DNA from: Nitrospirota bacterium
Lineage (GTDB): Bacteria > Nitrospirota > Nitrospiria > Nitrospirales > UBA8639
DNA: 64,000 bases
Direction of reading: 5' to 3'
Assembly: GCA_003695915.1 (NCBI GenBank)
Contig: RFGF01000058.1
Coordinates: 1-64,000 of the forward strand
Position 1 is the first letter of the stretch, and every line of letters starts with the position of its first letter. The position numbers were made by a program, and so were the translations under genes. Under the pieces are notes generated by a model. It was not told where the DNA came from and did not search any database. It was given only the letters and a program-made list of their open reading frames with translations. Below are positions 61,080-64,000 of the stretch, piece after piece.

Positions 61080-62909
61080 TTATTCCACAGTGACGCATTT
61101 GGCGAGGTTGCGCGGTCGATCGACATCCAATCCGCGAAGCACAGCAATATGGTAGGCCAACAATTGCAAAGCCACCGCAAATAACACGGGAGAGAGCAAC
61201 GGATGAACGTGTGGAATAGGAAACACGGCTTCCGCCAAATGGGCTAATTCCTGATCGCCTTCTGTCACCAACGCGATCACCGGCGCATTTCGTGCCCGGA
61301 CCTCCATCAAATTGTTCACCGTTTTTTCGTACAACCGATCGCGAGGGGCAAGCACCACCACCGGCATCTCTTCGTCGATCAGGGCAATGGGACCATGCTT
61401 CATTTCTCCTGCCGCATACCCTTCGGCATGAATATAGGAAATTTCTTTGAGCTTGAGAGCGCCTTCCAGTGCAATGGGATAATTGATCCCCCGTCCCAGA
61501 TATAAGAAATTGCGCTTGGTATAAAATCGCTCGGCGATCGACCGCAGATCAGCTTCGCGCTTCAGAATGTGTTCGACCCGACTCGGGATCATCAGATATT
61601 GATCCAGCCACCACCGGCCTTCTTCGGCAGACAAGATTCCCCGCACACGGCCTATGTGCAACGCCAACAGATACAAGGCGATGACCTGGCCTGTAAAGGC
61701 CTTGGTGGAAGCCACACTGATTTCCGGACCGCATCGGGTATAAATGACGCCGTCCGCTTCCCGCGCCAATGTGCTGCCCACGACATTCACGATCGCCAAG
61801 ACTCGGGCCCCGTGCTTTTTGGCCTCGCGTGCCGCCTCCAAGGTATCGGCCGTTTCTCCCGATTGCGAAATGGCCACGAACAGATCGTCCTTTTGGATCA
61901 TGGGTTCGCGATAGCGGAATTCGGAGCCGATATCCACCTGCACGGGTTTTCGGATCATCTCTTCGAAGAGATATTTCCCCACAAGACCGGCATGCCACGA
62001 TGTGCCGCAGGCGACAATCCAAATGCGCCGGGCGTGAATCAGTTCTTCGGCGGTCATAGCCAAATCGGGAAGATCGGCTTCTCCCGAGTCATACCGATAT
62101 CGGCCCCGGAGCGTATCCGCAATCACCCGTGGCTGTTCATGAATTTCCTTCACCATAAAATCGGGATAGCCGCCCTTCTCGGCGGCTTCTGCATCCCAAT
62201 CGATTCTGACGAGCGGACGATCCACCGCTTGACCAGCCTCGTCCACAACCGCCAAACGCTCGGGCGTCAAGATCCCGATCTCACCGTCTTCCAAATACAC
62301 CACATCTCGGCTATGCGCCAAAAGCGGCGTGACATCCGAAGCCAGAAATGAACCCTGTTCGTTGTGCGCCATCACAAGCGGGCAACCGGATCGTGTCGTC
62401 ACGATGGTCGCCGGTTCGGCGACGGACAGCGCAGCGATCGCATAACTGCCTTGCAAATCCTGAGCGGCCTCTCTGACCGCTTGTGCCAGTGTGCGTCCGC
62501 GTGTCAGAGCAGCGGCGACCAAATGGGCAATGACCTCGGTATCTGTCTCCGAGTCGAATCGATAGCCCTGAGCCTCCAATCGATGCTTGAGCGCCAAATA
62601 ATTTTCGATAATTCCGTTGTGCACAATGACCACATCCCCGGAACGATGGGGATGGGCATTCTGCTCTGATGGACGGCCATGGGTCGCCCATCTGGTATGC
62701 CCGATGCCGATGGTCCCACCCACCGGCTGTTCAGCCAAGAGGGCATCGAGCTGACTCAACTTCCCTACGCTCCGGCGGATGATCAGCTCGCCGTTGTCGA
62801 TCACGGCGATGCCCGCAGAATCGTATCCTCGATATTCCAAGCGTTTTAATCCGTTCAACAGAATCGGTGCTGCCTGTTGGCTCCCGACAAATCCGATAAT
62901 GCCGCACAT
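61080..62909 (-). CDS. glmS: Glutamine--fructose-6-phosphate aminotransferase
   Basis: A 609-residue enzyme that makes glucosamine 6-phosphate, the entry to UDP-GlcNAc. It begins MCGIIGFVGSQQAAPILLNG, with the N-terminal Cys nucleophile of the glutaminase domain. GIGHTRWATHGRPSEQNAHP and LQGSYAIAALS follow. Two SIS sugar-isomerase domains (about 285-425 and 455-600) hold SQSGETADTLEA and EGAMKL-like EGALKLKEISYIHAEGYAAG. It ends in PRNLAKCVTVE, the conserved catalytic tail. It is beside glmU, the later enzyme of the pathway. I saw no ribozyme-like leader in the 243 bases between them. Confidence 0.97.
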   Translation of the reverse strand: MCGIIGFVGSQQAAPILLNGLKRLEYRGYDSAGIAVIDNGELIIRRSVGKLSQLDALLAEQPVGGTIGIGHTRWATHGRPSEQNAHPHRSGDVVIVHNGIIENYLALKHRLEAQGYRFDSETDTEVIAHLVAAALTRGRTLAQAVREAAQDLQGSYAIAALSVAEPATIVTTRSGCPLVMAHNEQGSFLASDVTPLLAHSRDVVYLEDGEIGILTPERLAVVDEAGQAVDRPLVRIDWDAEAAEKGGYPDFMVKEIHEQPRVIADTLRGRYRYDSGEADLPDLAMTAEELIHARRIWIVACGTSWHAGLVGKYLFEEMIRKPVQVDIGSEFRYREPMIQKDDLFVAISQSGETADTLEAAREAKKHGARVLAIVNVVGSTLAREADGVIYTRCGPEISVASTKAFTGQVIALYLLALHIGRVRGILSAEEGRWWLDQYLMIPSRVEHILKREADLRSIAERFYTKRNFLYLGRGINYPIALEGALKLKEISYIHAEGYAAGEMKHGPIALIDEEMPVVVLAPRDRLYEKTVNNLMEVRARNAPVIALVTEGDQELAHLAEAVFPIPHVHPLLSPVLFAVALQLLAYHIAVLRGLDVDRPRNLAKCVTVE

Positions 62910-63152
62910 ACAATGGCCCTACCTAAAATAAATATTGCCTTGATTATGTTCCTCGGATACTGTTGCAGCTTCCTCGTACCCTGCCTTTTCCCGAATCCGA
63001 TTTCTCGTCTCCGAATAATCTCTACAGAACTCGTTCACCCATAGATCACTCCATGCACTTTCTGAAACTCGATAGATCGTCTTCGTGAAACAGGTATCGG
63101 CGTTCGACGTGTCTTCCTCGATCCTGCTGAACTGCTGCGCACTGGGGCGAGT

Positions 63153-64000
63153 CTACGAAGTCGCACGCCGAGACCGCCTGAGGGATTTACGCTCAGGCTT
63201 CTCTTGAGATTTCGAGGGAGCCACACGGCTTCGCGCTGCTCGACGACGCGCCGCGGCACCGGGGCGAATGACTTGTGGAGCACGAGAAATGCAGAGCGCA
63301 TCCGCTGGCACATCTTGAGTCACGGTCGATCCAGCCGCAATCAGTGCGCCACGCCCGATGGTGACCGGTGCCACCAATTGCGAATCGCTTCCGACGAATA
63401 CGTGATCGTCGATGACGGTCCGATCCTTTCGAAATCCGTCGAAATTACACGTGATCGTTCCCGCTCCGATATTGACCTCGCGCCCCACGATGGCATCGCC
63501 AAGATAACTCAAATGATTCGCTTTGGTTCCCTCGCCGAGTTCCGTGTGCTTGAGTTCGACAAAATTGCCTACTCGGGAACGCACCCGAAGCCGGGACCCC
63601 GGACGCAAATGGGCAAAGGGGCCGATCGTGACCTCATCCTCGATTATCGCTTCGTTCATGACACAAGAATCCTGCACCGCAACACGGTTGCCGATGATGC
63701 TGTCCGTGATTCGCGTATGGGAACGGATCACACATTCTTCACCTATTCGGGTTCGTCCCTCCAGCATCACTTGCGGATACAGAATCGTATCGCGACCGAT
63801 GTGAACATCGCTATCGATATAGGTCGTGGCCGGATCTCGCAATGTCACACCGGCCTCCATCCATCGTGCGGCAATGCGCCGACGAAATTCCCGTTCCGCA
63901 CAGGCCAGTTGCTCTCGCGTATTGACGCCGAGACATTCCAACGGATCGTTCGTAGCCATGGCCGCGACCCGTCGTCCTTGCCTGACGGCAATCCCGATAA
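63153..64000 (-). CDS. glmU: GlmU C-terminal part (glucosamine-1-phosphate acetyltransferase region), runs out of the window
   Basis: The frame is open to base 64000, so the gene's 5' part (uridylyltransferase domain) lies outside. Visible are RQGRRVAAMATNDPLECLGV and VNTREQLACAE, the end of the uridyltransferase domain. A left-handed beta-helix follows, with acetyltransferase residues in NFVELKHTELGEGTKANHLS, GAGTITCNFDG and GSDSQLVAPV. The product is UDP-GlcNAc. The C-terminus carries an extra basic tail of about 35 residues rich in Arg/Lys/Ser (RRRAARSRVAPSKSQEKPER region), longer than in most GlmU. An ATG at 63959 is internal, not the start. Confidence 0.93.
   Translation of the reverse strand, partial: IGIAVRQGRRVAAMATNDPLECLGVNTREQLACAEREFRRRIAARWMEAGVTLRDPATTYIDSDVHIGRDTILYPQVMLEGRTRIGEECVIRSHTRITDSIIGNRVAVQDSCVMNEAIIEDEVTIGPFAHLRPGSRLRVRSRVGNFVELKHTELGEGTKANHLSYLGDAIVGREVNIGAGTITCNFDGFRKDRTVIDDHVFVGSDSQLVAPVTIGRGALIAAGSTVTQDVPADALCISRAPQVIRPGAAARRRAARSRVAPSKSQEKPERKSLRRSRRATS

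Noticed and set aside
62910-63152. glmS-type ribozyme or regulatory RNA in the glmU-glmS gap
   Set aside because: I could not find the conserved core or any strong hairpin in these 243 bases.

Overview
The window looks like chromosomal DNA from a Nitrospira-like bacterium (phylum Nitrospirota). I infer this from the mix of genes: an uppS-cdsA-dxr-rseP-proS block, two tandem DUF151 genes before rplM-rpsI-argC-argJ, an exosortase locus with PrsK/PrsR regulators, and a CysO-type sulfur-carrier cluster. No nitrification or 16S gene is present, so the assignment is moderate only. Base composition is moderately GC-rich and looks even throughout. Genes are tightly packed, with many 1-4 nt start/stop overlaps.

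Layout. 1-5.3 kb is an accessory edge: a transposase tail, decayed coding sequence, a Nudix hydrolase and Ogt that overlap tail to tail, an Xre regulator, a receiver protein, and a broken AAA ATPase-TOPRIM (OLD/PARIS-like) gene. 5.3-9.4 kb (minus strand) holds an acidic-tailed unknown, a dienelactone-hydrolase-like protein and the TldD/TldE protease pair. 9.7-15.9 kb (plus) makes isoprenoid and lipid precursors (UppS, CdsA, Dxr), the RseP protease and ProRS; uppS is preceded by a 12-codon leader frame that overlaps its start. 16.1-20.7 kb carries two DUF151 proteins, L13, S9, ArgC and ArgJ. 20.7-26.0 kb (minus) is an exosortase operon (xrt, epsI, prsK, prsR). 26.5-30.2 kb (minus) is a GlrK-QseG-GlrR-like two-component operon in the same gene order as in enterobacteria. 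30.3-37 kb holds a rhodanese, tRNA-Pro(CGG), alanine dehydrogenase, two ferredoxins, a squalene/phytoene synthase, a cupredoxin and HtpX.

37.2-49.9 kb is centred on the most notable locus (39.2-44.5 kb). It has two ubiquitin-like sulfur carriers (ThiS-like and CysO-like), two MoeB/ThiF-type activating enzymes, a cysteine synthase, a threonine-synthase-like enzyme, a NIL-domain protein and a JAMM metalloprotease. This is a protein-thiocarboxylate route to sulfur amino acids in which both carriers have residues beyond the diglycine that the protease could trim. 50.1-55.0 kb is a signalling cluster: a receiver protein, a histidine kinase with an N-terminal nucleotide-binding-like domain, a large membrane histidine kinase and a Tll0287-like haem protein. 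55.0-64 kb holds an ACT-domain malic enzyme and, on the minus strand, UppP, the four dTDP-rhamnose genes, GlmS and the 3' part of GlmU, so this end serves envelope polysaccharide supply.

Two genes (3232-4861 and 46044-46516) are broken by in-frame stops plus a frameshift. I saw no rRNA, CRISPR array or intact insertion sequence. Start codons were chosen from family length and ribosome-binding sites.
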